Below are positions 1-5,591 of a stretch of 7,795 nucleotides of DNA, piece by piece (the first letter of the stretch is position 1; every line of letters begins with the position of its first letter). The notes beneath the pieces are model-generated. The model worked only from the letters and a program-made list of their open reading frames with translations, had not been told where the DNA came from and ran no database searches. Made by a program: the position numbers and the translations under genes. This DNA is from Marinifilum sp. JC120 (GTDB lineage: Bacteria; Desulfobacterota; Desulfovibrionia; Desulfovibrionales; Desulfovibrionaceae), in the NCBI GenBank assembly GCA_004923195.1, contig RDSB01000036.1:1-7795 (forward strand). Reading direction: 5' to 3'.

Positions 1-109
1 CATGGTTAGCACTGCCATGAGCGTTTACGGTAAGGTTAAGGGAAAGAGCGGCAGCGTAAAAGCTGGGAAGAAAGAAGGTCAGGGAGAATTCGATTTTACT
101 TTGGAATAA
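1..109 (+). CDS. 3' end of an unrecognised protein-coding gene (partial)
   Basis: An open frame enters from the left edge and ends at TAA (107-109), giving 35 visible residues. The tail is rich in lysine, glycine and glutamate (GKVKGKSGSVKAGKKEGQG) and ends FDFTLE. A methionine codon lies at 2-4, but there is no room to see a ribosome binding site, so the gene most likely starts outside the window. A hairpin terminator begins 38 bases after the stop, which supports a genuine gene end here. I do not recognise the family. The charged tail says little about function. The frame is short enough to be open by chance, so confidence is moderate. Confidence 0.5.
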   Translation, partial: MVSTAMSVYGKVKGKSGSVKAGKKEGQGEFDFTLE

Positions 110-146
110 ATAATTACGCCGTAGGGCGGAAGCAAATGATCATAAT

Positions 147-173
147 AAAACCCGGCTGTAATGGCCGGGTTTT
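147..173. terminator. Bidirectional rho-independent terminator between convergent genes
   Basis: A perfect 10-base-pair stem (AAAACCCGGC at 147-156, GCCGGGTTTT at 164-173) encloses a 7-base loop. The A and T ends of the stem give a T run on either strand. On the minus strand the run continues as TTTTATTAT, so termination should be stronger for the gene at 200-409 than for the plus-strand gene ending at 109. Its place between two convergent stop codons fits a shared terminator. Confidence 0.85.
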
Positions 174-199
174 GCGGTTCAGGCGCACGGACTACCCTT

Positions 200-409
200 T
201 TAGGCTTTAGTATTAGCTATTGTTCCCACGCCGGAGTATGCGGCACTGAGAACGCTTTTTTGGAAATCATAATCGCTACTGGTTGAAGAACTGAACTGGT
301 CGGAGTTCATGTAATCAAGGGTCTTGGTTACAACCTGAGCTCCGAACAGCTGCTTGTCACTTACCGCAGGTGCGGTATCCATTGTTGAGCTGATTCCTGT
401 TACGTCCAT
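200..409 (-). CDS. Small YjfB-like putative motility protein, 69 aa
   Basis: The protein is 69 residues, begins MDVTGISSTMDTAP and contains AQVVTKTLDYMN near residues 24-35. This MDxxxISS start followed by a V-x-KTLD segment resembles the short YjfB-type putative motility proteins; the assignment is by eye from a short sequence. It has no signal peptide or membrane segment and a serine-rich middle (SSSTSSDYD). I chose the ATG at 409 because GGGAGGGG lies just upstream, with seven bases between the GGAGG core and the ATG, and a sigma-28-type promoter sits a further 40 bases up. The frame stays open to an ATG at 640, but that version would overlap the end of mazG and translate through the mazG terminator, and its apparent hydrophobic segment is the translated terminator and AT-rich DNA. 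A flagellar or chemotaxis-linked role is inferred from promoter type and family resemblance. Confidence 0.75.
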   Translation of the reverse strand: MDVTGISSTMDTAPAVSDKQLFGAQVVTKTLDYMNSDQFSSSTSSDYDFQKSVLSAAYSGVGTIANTKA

Positions 410-452
410 AAACACCCCTCCCGAAAAAGGGTAATATACGCGCCTATCTGTC

Positions 453-479
453 GAATCGGCTAGATCTTGAAATACTTTA
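453..479 (-). promoter_or_regulatory. Sigma-28 (FliA/SigD) type flagellar promoter
   Basis: Read on the minus strand, TAAAGTAT (479-472), an 11-base spacer and GCCGATTC (460-453) match the enteric FliA consensus TAAAGTTT-N11-GCCGATAA at 7 of 8 and 6 of 8 positions with exact spacing. A start of transcription near 446 would leave a leader of about 37 bases before the ATG at 409, with the ribosome binding site inside it. The promoter lies downstream of the mazG terminator, so it would give the small gene its own transcript. No experimental evidence is visible here. Confidence 0.75.
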
Positions 480-533
480 GGGCAAAAATAAGTAAAATTA
501 AGCCAGATTAACAAACTGCTGATAATACTTAAT

Positions 534-582
534 AAAAAAAATAAAAAAGTCCCCGCAATCAGTAGATGATAGCGGGGACTTT
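534..582 (-). terminator. Strong rho-independent terminator of the cvpA-mazG unit
   Basis: On the minus strand, about 20 bases after the mazG stop, an 11-base-pair perfect stem (GCGGGGACTTT at 572-582 with AAAGTCCCCGC at 546-556) is capped, across an A-A mismatch, by a further four-pair stem (ATCA/TGAT) and a five-base loop. It is followed by TTTTTTATTTTTTTT (548-534). The long T tract on the minus strand fixes the direction. It ends the cvpA-mazG transcript and separates it from the small gene at 200-409. Confidence 0.92.
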
Positions 583-602
583 GTCGGCTCAGGCGGGGAG
601 GT

Positions 603-1370
603 TTATTTCTTAACCTGTTCCCAGAGTTCGTTTTGTTCAATGAGATTCATTTCGGAGATGTCCTTGCCTTGTTCTTTGGCGAGGTCTTCCATTTTAGCGA
701 ATCTTTTAAGGAACTTGTTGTTGGTGATATCCAGTGCGCTGTTGGCTTTGATGCCTTTTCTGCGTCCCAGTTCGATAAGGGTGAACAGGTAGTCGCCGAA
801 TTCTTCGGTAATGGCATCGCTGTCGCCGGATTCCAGAGCGCTGTTCCATTCTTTCCATTCACTTTCGAGTTGTCCGAGGCACTGCTCGTCGGATTCAAAA
901 GTAAATCCGCTCCGCGCGGCTTTTGAATTGATGCGGTAAGCCTTAAGCATCGGCGGAAGTCCCTTGGGCAGGGAATCGAAAATTTTATTGTCTTCAGATT
1001 TTTCGCTTCTTTTGATCTTTTCCCAGTTACGCAGCAGTTCTTCCTGATCTTCGATTTTTACATCAGCAAAAACGTGAGGGTGGCGGCGGATCATTTTTGC
1101 TGCACCGGATTCTACGGCATCAGCAAAAGTGAAAGCATCTTCTTCTTCGTAGCGCTGGGCTATGAAGAGCAGCAGAAACATGACGTCGCCTAGTTCTTCC
1201 ATTGCTTCCTGCTTATCGTCAGCGCGAATCGCTTCCACCAGCTCGAAAGCTTCTTCAATAACAGAATCGCAAAGGGTTTTAGCGGTTTGTTCTTTGTCCC
1301 AAGGGCAGCCGTCAGGTGCAGTCAGGCTGGAAATTACATTTTTGAGTTTTTCAATAGATTTTGCGCTCAT
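603..1370 (-). CDS. mazG: Nucleoside triphosphate pyrophosphohydrolase MazG, 255 aa
   Basis: MazG hydrolyses NTPs and dNTPs to the monophosphate and pyrophosphate in the cytoplasm, acting as a house-cleaning enzyme for aberrant nucleotides. The protein has the two-domain layout of the long bacterial form. The N-terminal domain shows GCPWDKEQT (21-29), EEAFE (39-43), EELGD (58-62) and RRHPHVFAD (95-103); the EExxE and ExxD acidic residues are the usual magnesium ligands. The C-terminal domain repeats the pattern as ESEWKEW (169-175) and EEFGD (189-193), followed by the family-typical NNKFLKRF. The length of 255 is close to the roughly 260 residues of the E. coli enzyme. The ATG is one base after the cvpA stop (TAA-a-ATG) with no good Shine-Dalgarno of its own, so translation is probably coupled to cvpA. 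A strong terminator follows. Confidence 0.96.
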   Translation of the reverse strand: MSAKSIEKLKNVISSLTAPDGCPWDKEQTAKTLCDSVIEEAFELVEAIRADDKQEAMEELGDVMFLLLFIAQRYEEEDAFTFADAVESGAAKMIRRHPHVFADVKIEDQEELLRNWEKIKRSEKSEDNKIFDSLPKGLPPMLKAYRINSKAARSGFTFESDEQCLGQLESEWKEWNSALESGDSDAITEEFGDYLFTLIELGRRKGIKANSALDITNNKFLKRFAKMEDLAKEQGKDISEMNLIEQNELWEQVKK

Positions 1371-1371
1371 T

Positions 1372-1932
1372 TTAAATTGTATCGCTTAAGGGGTTGGTAA
1401 GTTCAGAGTGATCAGGAAACATGGATTTGATATCCAATGAATCAATTACGTCTTCAGGAGCGAAGCTGATGAAGAAACTCGCAGTAGACATTACTTTCGG
1501 AGCCAGTTTTGATTTGGTCAGGAATTCTGAATTGGGGGTGAAGCTGTTCAGCACAACAATAATGATGCCGCCGACAATGATCGCTTCAACAAAACCGAGA
1601 ATTCCGCCAAGGACCTGATCCGCCCAGCTGAGCATGGATACGGTTAAAATCTTTTTAACCGTAACCCCGATGAGAAAGGCCACGAAAAGGGTGGCTACAA
1701 TTATTGAAAGGTAACTGAAAGCTTTGACTGTTCCGGGGCCGTCAAAAAAAGTCTGGAAATACGGGGCCAGTTCATGATGATATTTGGCTGCCAGATAAAA
1801 GCCGAAGATTAAAGAGAAAACGGAAATAGCCTCTCGGACTATACCGCGTAATAATCCCCTGAAAATCAGGGCTCCGGCAATCACTATCAAAATTATATCC
1901 AGCGCATTAAGGGCTAAACCTGTTGTTTGCAT
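1372..1932 (-). CDS. cvpA: CvpA family integral membrane protein, 186 aa
   Basis: CvpA proteins are inner-membrane proteins named for colicin V production, also linked to envelope integrity; their biochemical activity is not settled. From the ATG at 1932 the sequence shows the family start ALDIILIVIAGALIFRGLLRGIVREAISV in the first 40 residues, then helices around YLSIIVATLFVAFLIGV, and LGGILGFVEAIIVGGIIIVVL, where a glycine-rich helix follows ADQVLGG. That makes about four membrane segments and a polar C-terminal tail of about 50 residues. The open frame extends up to a GTG at 2055, but those 41 extra residues are not CvpA-like and have no matching ribosome binding site. The ATG at 1932 has only a weak GGA seven bases upstream. 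It is the first gene of a two-gene unit with mazG. Confidence 0.88.
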   Translation of the reverse strand: MQTTGLALNALDIILIVIAGALIFRGLLRGIVREAISVFSLIFGFYLAAKYHHELAPYFQTFFDGPGTVKAFSYLSIIVATLFVAFLIGVTVKKILTVSMLSWADQVLGGILGFVEAIIVGGIIIVVLNSFTPNSEFLTKSKLAPKVMSTASFFISFAPEDVIDSLDIKSMFPDHSELTNPLSDTI

Positions 1933-1943
1933 ACTGAAATCCG

Positions 1944-2048
1944 TTAAATATTGATGTTTGTGAAAAAATGCGCGAACTCCGCATGAAGCCTTATTAAATA
2001 AAGATATAGCGGGAGAGTAGCAGACCCCAGAGGAAAAGTGAATATCAT
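1944..2048 (-). CDS. Possible short upstream ORF (34 aa) ahead of cvpA
   Basis: An ATG at 2048 has AAGG six bases upstream (AAGGTGATTCATG on the minus strand) and opens a 34-codon frame ending TAA, eleven bases before the cvpA ATG. It begins MIFTFPLGSATLPLYLY and is fairly hydrophobic. The ribosome binding site is better than that of cvpA, so a leader peptide coupled to cvpA is conceivable. A frame this short easily arises by chance, and I recognise no family. Confidence 0.15.
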   Translation of the reverse strand: MIFTFPLGSATLPLYLYLIRLHAEFAHFFTNINI

Positions 2049-2124
2049 GAATCACCTTGAAAATAATAAAAAATATGACAATGAAGTGAAAAATGAGGTT
2101 GTGTCATTTGCTGATCTCAGGTAA
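2047..2124 (+). CDS. Possible short ORF (25 aa) ahead of rmlC
   Basis: An ATG at 2047 opens a 25-codon frame that is strongly hydrophilic (starts MNHLENNKKYDNEVK, ends VVSFADLR). GAGGA lies twelve bases upstream, which is rather distant. It ends 66 bases before the rmlC GTG. It could be a leader peptide or a gene remnant, but its length gives little statistical weight and it overlaps the opposite-strand short ORF. Confidence 0.15.
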   Translation: MNHLENNKKYDNEVKNEVVSFADLR

Positions 2125-2190
2125 TTCTCGATTAATTTTGGGGGAAAATGTTTTAACTTGTCAGGACCTGTTCATGTCTGGAGTGTATGC

Positions 2191-2742
2191 GTGAAGTTGA
2201 TTGAGACGGAATTTCCCGGACTTGTGGTTGTAGAACCCAAGGTTTTCCGGGACAGGCGGGGTTTTTTTCTGGAAAGCTTTAACAAGAAGATTTTTGCAGA
2301 AAATGGATTGCCTACTGATTTTGTTCAAGATAATCATGCATATTCATCTGGCGTAGGCGTCATCCGCGGTCTTCACTTACAGAAGCCCCCGCATGCTCAG
2401 GCAAAGCTTGTCTGGGTTACCAGGGGAGCAGTCAACGATGTTGTGGTTGACTTGCGGAAGGGATCTCCGACTTATCAGAGATCGTTCAAAATTGAACTAT
2501 CTGCGGATAATTTCCTTAGACTGTTCATTCCCAAGGGATTCGCACATGGATATGAGACCCTGACCGATGAGAACGAGTTCATGTATAAGGTTGATTCCGG
2601 CTATTCTCCTGGTAGTGAGGCTGGGATCAAATGGGATGACCCGGAACTTGGAATAGACTGGAAGGCTGAAAATCCGGTACTTTCCGATAAGGACCGTGAG
2701 CTTCCGTTGTTGGCCGAGTTTGACTCGCCGTTCGAGTTTTAA
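2191..2742 (+). CDS. rmlC: dTDP-4-dehydrorhamnose 3,5-epimerase RmlC, 183 aa
   Basis: RmlC epimerises dTDP-4-keto-6-deoxyglucose at C3 and C5 in the third step of dTDP-L-rhamnose synthesis, supplying rhamnose for lipopolysaccharide or other surface glycans. The 183-residue cupin protein shows EPKVFRDRRGFFLESFN (15-31), QDNHAYSSGVGVIRGLHLQ (46-64), WVTRGAVNDVVVDLRKGSPTY (75-95), PKGFAHGY (114-121) and KWDDPELGIDW (147-157). His62, Lys72 and Tyr132 fall where the family has its catalytic base, lysine and tyrosine. I chose GTG at 2191 because TGGAG lies seven bases upstream and the resulting MKLIETEFPGL start fits the family; a TTG at 2158 would add 11 residues not typical of it. No other rml genes are in the window. 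Codon use is less biased than in qrc, consistent with lower expression. Confidence 0.93.
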   Translation: MKLIETEFPGLVVVEPKVFRDRRGFFLESFNKKIFAENGLPTDFVQDNHAYSSGVGVIRGLHLQKPPHAQAKLVWVTRGAVNDVVVDLRKGSPTYQRSFKIELSADNFLRLFIPKGFAHGYETLTDENEFMYKVDSGYSPGSEAGIKWDDPELGIDWKAENPVLSDKDRELPLLAEFDSPFEF

Positions 2743-2750
2743 GATGAATT

Positions 2751-2808
2751 GCGGAAGGTGGCATGTTTATGCTTCTCCGCCCCCTGTGTTTAAAAATTGA
2801 GCTTTTTT
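2751..2808 (+). terminator. Weak candidate terminator after rmlC
   Basis: Downstream of the rmlC stop, GCGGAAG...CTTC..CGC (2751-2780) can form an imperfect hairpin, but the T run (TTTTTT at 2803-2808) lies over 20 bases beyond it. A second TTCCGC at 2807-2812 is also complementary to GCGGAA (2751-2756), so two exclusive pairings exist. This is not a classical terminator, and read-through from rmlC into qrc cannot be excluded. Confidence 0.25.
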
Positions 2809-2823
2809 CCGCGTTAAGGAGTT

Positions 2824-2839
2824 TGTGAAAAGTTTCATA
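2824..2839 (+). promoter_or_regulatory. CRP/FNR-family-like operator upstream of qrcA
   Basis: TGTGA-N6-TCATA (2824-2839) matches the TGTGA-N6-TCACA palindrome of CRP-type regulators at 9 of 10 positions. Its centre is 13 bases upstream of the candidate -35 box and about 49 bases before the likely transcription start, which suits an activator approximately but not at a textbook spacing. Desulfovibrio species have CRP/FNR-family regulators that control energy metabolism genes, HcpR being one; which of them would bind here is not visible. Confidence 0.35.
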
Positions 2840-2844
2840 TTCTC

Positions 2845-2874
2845 TTGACATGGAAAGATACTCTATTTTAGAAG
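2845..2874 (+). promoter_or_regulatory. Candidate sigma-70 promoter of the qrc operon
   Basis: A perfect TTGACA (2845-2850) is followed after 18 bases by TAGAAG (2869-2874), which matches TATAAT at 4 of 6. Transcription would start near 2881, leaving a leader of about 53 bases before the qrcA ATG at 2934. The -10 is weak, consistent with a promoter that needs the activator-like site directly upstream. Confidence 0.5.
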
Positions 2875-2933
2875 AAATGGCGTTAATTGGTTGTTTATGT
2901 TTCACAAAACTTAAGGAGTAGTGGGGCGAGGTT

Positions 2934-3485
2934 ATGGAGGAGAAAAGAACATCGAAGCAGTGTGGAGGAGTTCTTCCTTTCTTCATCGGTGTCCTTGCGA
3001 GCCTGATCGTCGGCTGGTGGGTTTTCCCGCAGGTTATTTATAGCCAGAAGACTCAGCCGATCGATTTCAGCCACAAGGTCCATGTTGAAGATGAAGGTAT
3101 GGACTGTGAGTCATGTCACATGTTTATGGAAGACGGATCCTTTGCAGGACTGCCTTCCAACGAGCAGTGTGCTGAGTGTCACGAAGATGTCCTCGGTGAA
3201 TCAGAAGCCGAAGAAATTTACGTGACCGAGTACCTGCAGAAGGGTGTGGAAGTTCCCTGGTTGGTTTATCAGTACCAGCCTGATAACGTTTACTTTTCGC
3301 ACATGGCACACCAAGGCTTCGAGTGTACAGATTGCCATCCCGACGTAGGCAATAGCGACACGCTGCCGACGTATTACGAAAACAGAATCAGCGGTTACAG
3401 CAAGCAGACCATGAAGATGTGGCAGTGTGAACGCTGTCATGCGGAAGTTGGTACCAGCAACGCATGTTACGTCTGCCATAAGTAA
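2934..3485 (+). CDS. qrcA: Menaquinone reductase, multiheme cytochrome c subunit QrcA, 183 aa
   Basis: QrcA is the electron entry subunit of the Qrc complex, taking electrons from periplasmic type I cytochrome c3 and passing them towards the Fe-S subunit. The N-terminus has a short basic stretch (EEKRTSK) and one hydrophobic helix (about 13-35) with no obvious cleavage site, so it is probably an uncleaved anchor with the hemes in the periplasm. Five CXXCH heme motifs are visible at Cys58, Cys79, Cys131, Cys165 and Cys178. Distal histidine candidates sit in two matching FSHxxH segments (His47/His50 and His123/His126), typical of cytochrome c3/c7-like packing. The only other cysteine is Cys10, before the helix. 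The D. vulgaris protein is, as I recall, reported as hexaheme, so five motifs is notable. ATG 2934 is the first usable start after an in-frame stop at 2919; purine-rich GGGGCGAGG precedes it. The qrcB ATG lies 13 bases after the stop. Confidence 0.94.
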   Translation: MEEKRTSKQCGGVLPFFIGVLASLIVGWWVFPQVIYSQKTQPIDFSHKVHVEDEGMDCESCHMFMEDGSFAGLPSNEQCAECHEDVLGESEAEEIYVTEYLQKGVEVPWLVYQYQPDNVYFSHMAHQGFECTDCHPDVGNSDTLPTYYENRISGYSKQTMKMWQCERCHAEVGTSNACYVCHK

Positions 3486-3498
3486 GTGAGGGACTGCA

Positions 3499-5568
3499 AT
3501 GGGTATTGATCGCAGAACTTTTATTCAATTGGTAACAGGTGGTGTTGTTGGTTCACTCTTCACCCCTGTAATTTGGAAATCTCTGGATGATGCAGCTATT
3601 TGGTCGCAGAACTGGTCTTGGATTCCCCGACTGAAATACGGTGCAATTACCGAGCAGGCTTCTGTTGCCAAATTTGGTGCAGCTCCCTGTGCGGAAATTG
3701 TTAAATCCGTAGGTGGAAGTCCTTATCTCACCAGAGGTAATGCAGAAAACGAAATGAGCAAGGGCGGCGTTGATCCTGTCAGCGCAAGTGGTCCTCAGCT
3801 CATGTACAGCCCTTCCCGCGTTAATGGTCCCATGAAAAAGACCGCGGAAGGCAAATACGAATCCATCTCTTGGGAAGACGCTGAAAAGCTCCTTTCCGAG
3901 AAGCTCGCCGCAGTTAAAGGTCAGAAAGGCAAACTCGCTGTTGTTTCCGGTGATTCTACCGGTACCGCAACTGAAGTTCTGTCCGGTTTTGCTGCTGGAA
4001 TGGGTGCTGAGTGTTATCTCATGCCCAGTGACGAGCAGGGCGCTGCCGCAGCTCTCGCAAGCATGGGCGGAAAAGGCCAGATCGGTTATGATCTGGAAAA
4101 TTCCGATTTCGTGCTTTTCGTAGGTGCGGATGCTATGGATTCTTGGGGCCCGGTTGTGAGAAACCAGTGTGTTTACTCTGCCAGCCGTCCCACCGGTGAA
4201 GAAATTAAGACTACTTACGTCTACGCCGGTCCTTTCCTGAACTGTACAGCAGCCGCCGCAGATAAGTGGGTTCCGGTTGCTCCAGGCACCGGCGCAATCT
4301 TCTGCCTCGGTCTTGCCTATCATATGCTTAAGGCCGGAGCTTCTGCTTCCGCTTCCGATTTCGCCGACTTTAAGACTCTGGTTATGTCCAGATTCTCTCC
4401 CGATAAAGTGGAGAAAGCAACCGGCGTTGCAGGAGCGGAAATGGCCGCAATTGCCAAGCGCATCATGAAATCTTCCGCCCCCGTTGTTGTTGCCGGTTCC
4501 GAGTTCGCTCAGGGCGCAGGCGCAGCTGACGTTATTGCCGCAGCCGCAGTTAACATGCTGCTTGGCCGCGTAAATAAAGACGGTGGAATGAAGATTCTCC
4601 CCGAACTGCCCAAAGCTGTTGATGCAGCTGAAGGACATTCTGAATTGGTTGCAAAAGACTTTGTCGGCTACCTCGCGGGTATTGCCGCAGGCAAAGTTGC
4701 TGCTCCTGAAGTTATGATGGCTTACGAAGCCAACCCGGTTTACGCTCTGCCCCAGAACACTGCTCTGGCTCAGGCCGTTGAAAAATCCGGTTTTCTCGTA
4801 AGCTTCAGTACTTTTATGGATGAAACAGCTTCCAAAGCTGACCTGATTATGCCCAACCCCACCTGCTACGAGCGTTTTGAAGACGCACAGACTCCTTATG
4901 GTGTCGGTGCTGCAATGCTCGCAGCCAGTGCTCCTGTTGCAGAGCCTCTCTACAACAGCAAGCCCACTGTAGACGTAGTTCTTGGCGTGGCTTCCGGACT
5001 GGGCATCGACCTTGGATACGAATCCGCAGACGCCGTTTATCAGGCTAAAGCCGAAAAAGCCGGTGCTGACTGGGATTCCCTTGTAGAAGGTGCTGCTTAT
5101 GTTTCCGATTCTACTGAATCCGGATCCATCAAGTTTGCTGCGTCTGTTCTGTCCAAGGCTGTGGCCATGCCCAAGGGCGGCGAGATTGCTCTCGCTCCCT
5201 ATTCCAAGCTTATCTTTGGTACTCCCACCGTGGCTATCCCGCCGATGAACGTGGTTGTTATCAGTAAGTATGAGCTTCTGGGTAAAGACCTTATGGTTCA
5301 GGTTAACTCCAAGACCGCCAAGAAACTCGGCGTGTCTGAAGGTTCCAAGGTCAAGCTTGCCGGAGCAGGTGGAGAGTGCGCTGTAAGAATCCACATTAAT
5401 GAAGGCGTAATGAATGATGTTATCGCCGCACCTCTTGGATTCGGTCACACCGCATGGGATGCGTACTCCAGCGGTAAAGGCGAAAACATCTCCAAACTTC
5501 TCACCGTTGGCACTGAGTCCGGCACCGGCTTGTCCGTGTGGACCAGTTCTTTCGTGAGTATCGCCTAA
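3499..5568 (+). CDS. qrcB: Menaquinone reductase, molybdopterin-oxidoreductase-like subunit QrcB, 689 aa
   Basis: QrcB is the large periplasmic subunit of Qrc, related to molybdopterin oxidoreductases such as DMSO and formate enzymes and to ActB1 of alternative complex III, but reported to bind no molybdenum cofactor. The N-terminus has a twin-arginine motif (DRRTFIQL, Arg5-Arg6) and a hydrophobic stretch to about residue 26, without a clear AxA site, so it may stay as an anchor. The CxxC...C signature of the proximal [4Fe-4S] cluster is absent; the region holds only Cys64. The family landmarks YSPSRVNGPM (103-112) and ISWEDA (123-128) remain, as does the C-terminal barrel domain (about 590-689) with VNSKTAKKLGVSEGSKVKL. 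GAGGGA lies five bases before the ATG. A scaffold or electron-bridging role is inferred. The gene uses a biased, high-expression codon set. Confidence 0.94.
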   Translation: MGIDRRTFIQLVTGGVVGSLFTPVIWKSLDDAAIWSQNWSWIPRLKYGAITEQASVAKFGAAPCAEIVKSVGGSPYLTRGNAENEMSKGGVDPVSASGPQLMYSPSRVNGPMKKTAEGKYESISWEDAEKLLSEKLAAVKGQKGKLAVVSGDSTGTATEVLSGFAAGMGAECYLMPSDEQGAAAALASMGGKGQIGYDLENSDFVLFVGADAMDSWGPVVRNQCVYSASRPTGEEIKTTYVYAGPFLNCTAAAADKWVPVAPGTGAIFCLGLAYHMLKAGASASASDFADFKTLVMSRFSPDKVEKATGVAGAEMAAIAKRIMKSSAPVVVAGSEFAQGAGAADVIAAAAVNMLLGRVNKDGGMKILPELPKAVDAAEGHSELVAKDFVGYLAGIAAGKVAAPEVMMAYEANPVYALPQNTALAQAVEKSGFLVSFSTFMDETASKADLIMPNPTCYERFEDAQTPYGVGAAMLAASAPVAEPLYNSKPTVDVVLGVASGLGIDLGYESADAVYQAKAEKAGADWDSLVEGAAYVSDSTESGSIKFAASVLSKAVAMPKGGEIALAPYSKLIFGTPTVAIPPMNVVVISKYELLGKDLMVQVNSKTAKKLGVSEGSKVKLAGAGGECAVRIHINEGVMNDVIAAPLGFGHTAWDAYSSGKGENISKLLTVGTESGTGLSVWTSSFVSIA

Positions 5569-5591
5569 ATTAAAGTCAGGGGATTCACGTT

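Larger units (their letters stand above)
1933..2190. other. Divergent intergenic region between cvpA and rmlC
   Basis: This 258-base, AT-rich stretch must hold the promoters for cvpA-mazG (minus) and rmlC (plus). I found no strong sigma-70 match for either. A weak plus-strand candidate is TTGCTG (2108-2113), 17 bases, ATTAAT (2131-2136). It contains two very short open frames with plausible ribosome binding sites: one on the minus strand (2048-1944) and one on the plus strand (2047-2124). Both may be chance. Confidence 0.4.
2822..2908. repeat. 9-bp inverted repeat flanking the candidate qrc promoter
   Basis: TTTGTGAAA at 2822-2830 and its exact reverse complement TTTCACAAA at 2900-2908 lie 69 bases apart, one upstream of the candidate -35 and one downstream of the candidate transcription start, just ahead of qrcA. 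The arrangement would suit a dimeric regulator binding on both sides of a promoter. A 9-base match in AT-rich DNA is only modest evidence. Confidence 0.3.

Noticed and set aside
633..926. Plus-strand 97-codon frame inside mazG
   Set aside because: It is a shadow of the MazG coding sequence on the other strand and has no independent support.
1933..2055. N-terminal extension of CvpA to the GTG at 2055
   Set aside because: The extra 41 residues are not CvpA-like and the GTG lies within AAGGTG, so no ribosome binding site precedes it; the family pattern begins near the ATG at 1932.
2627..3083. Minus-strand frames across the end of rmlC and the start of qrcA
   Set aside because: They overlap the recognised genes and the promoter region, show no family resemblance and have no ribosome binding site in a sensible place.
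3553..5448. A 631-codon open frame antisense to qrcB
   Set aside because: It is exactly opposite a recognised gene, contains low-complexity serine, glycine and asparagine runs, and follows from the biased codon use of qrcB, which leaves few stop codons in the complementary frame.
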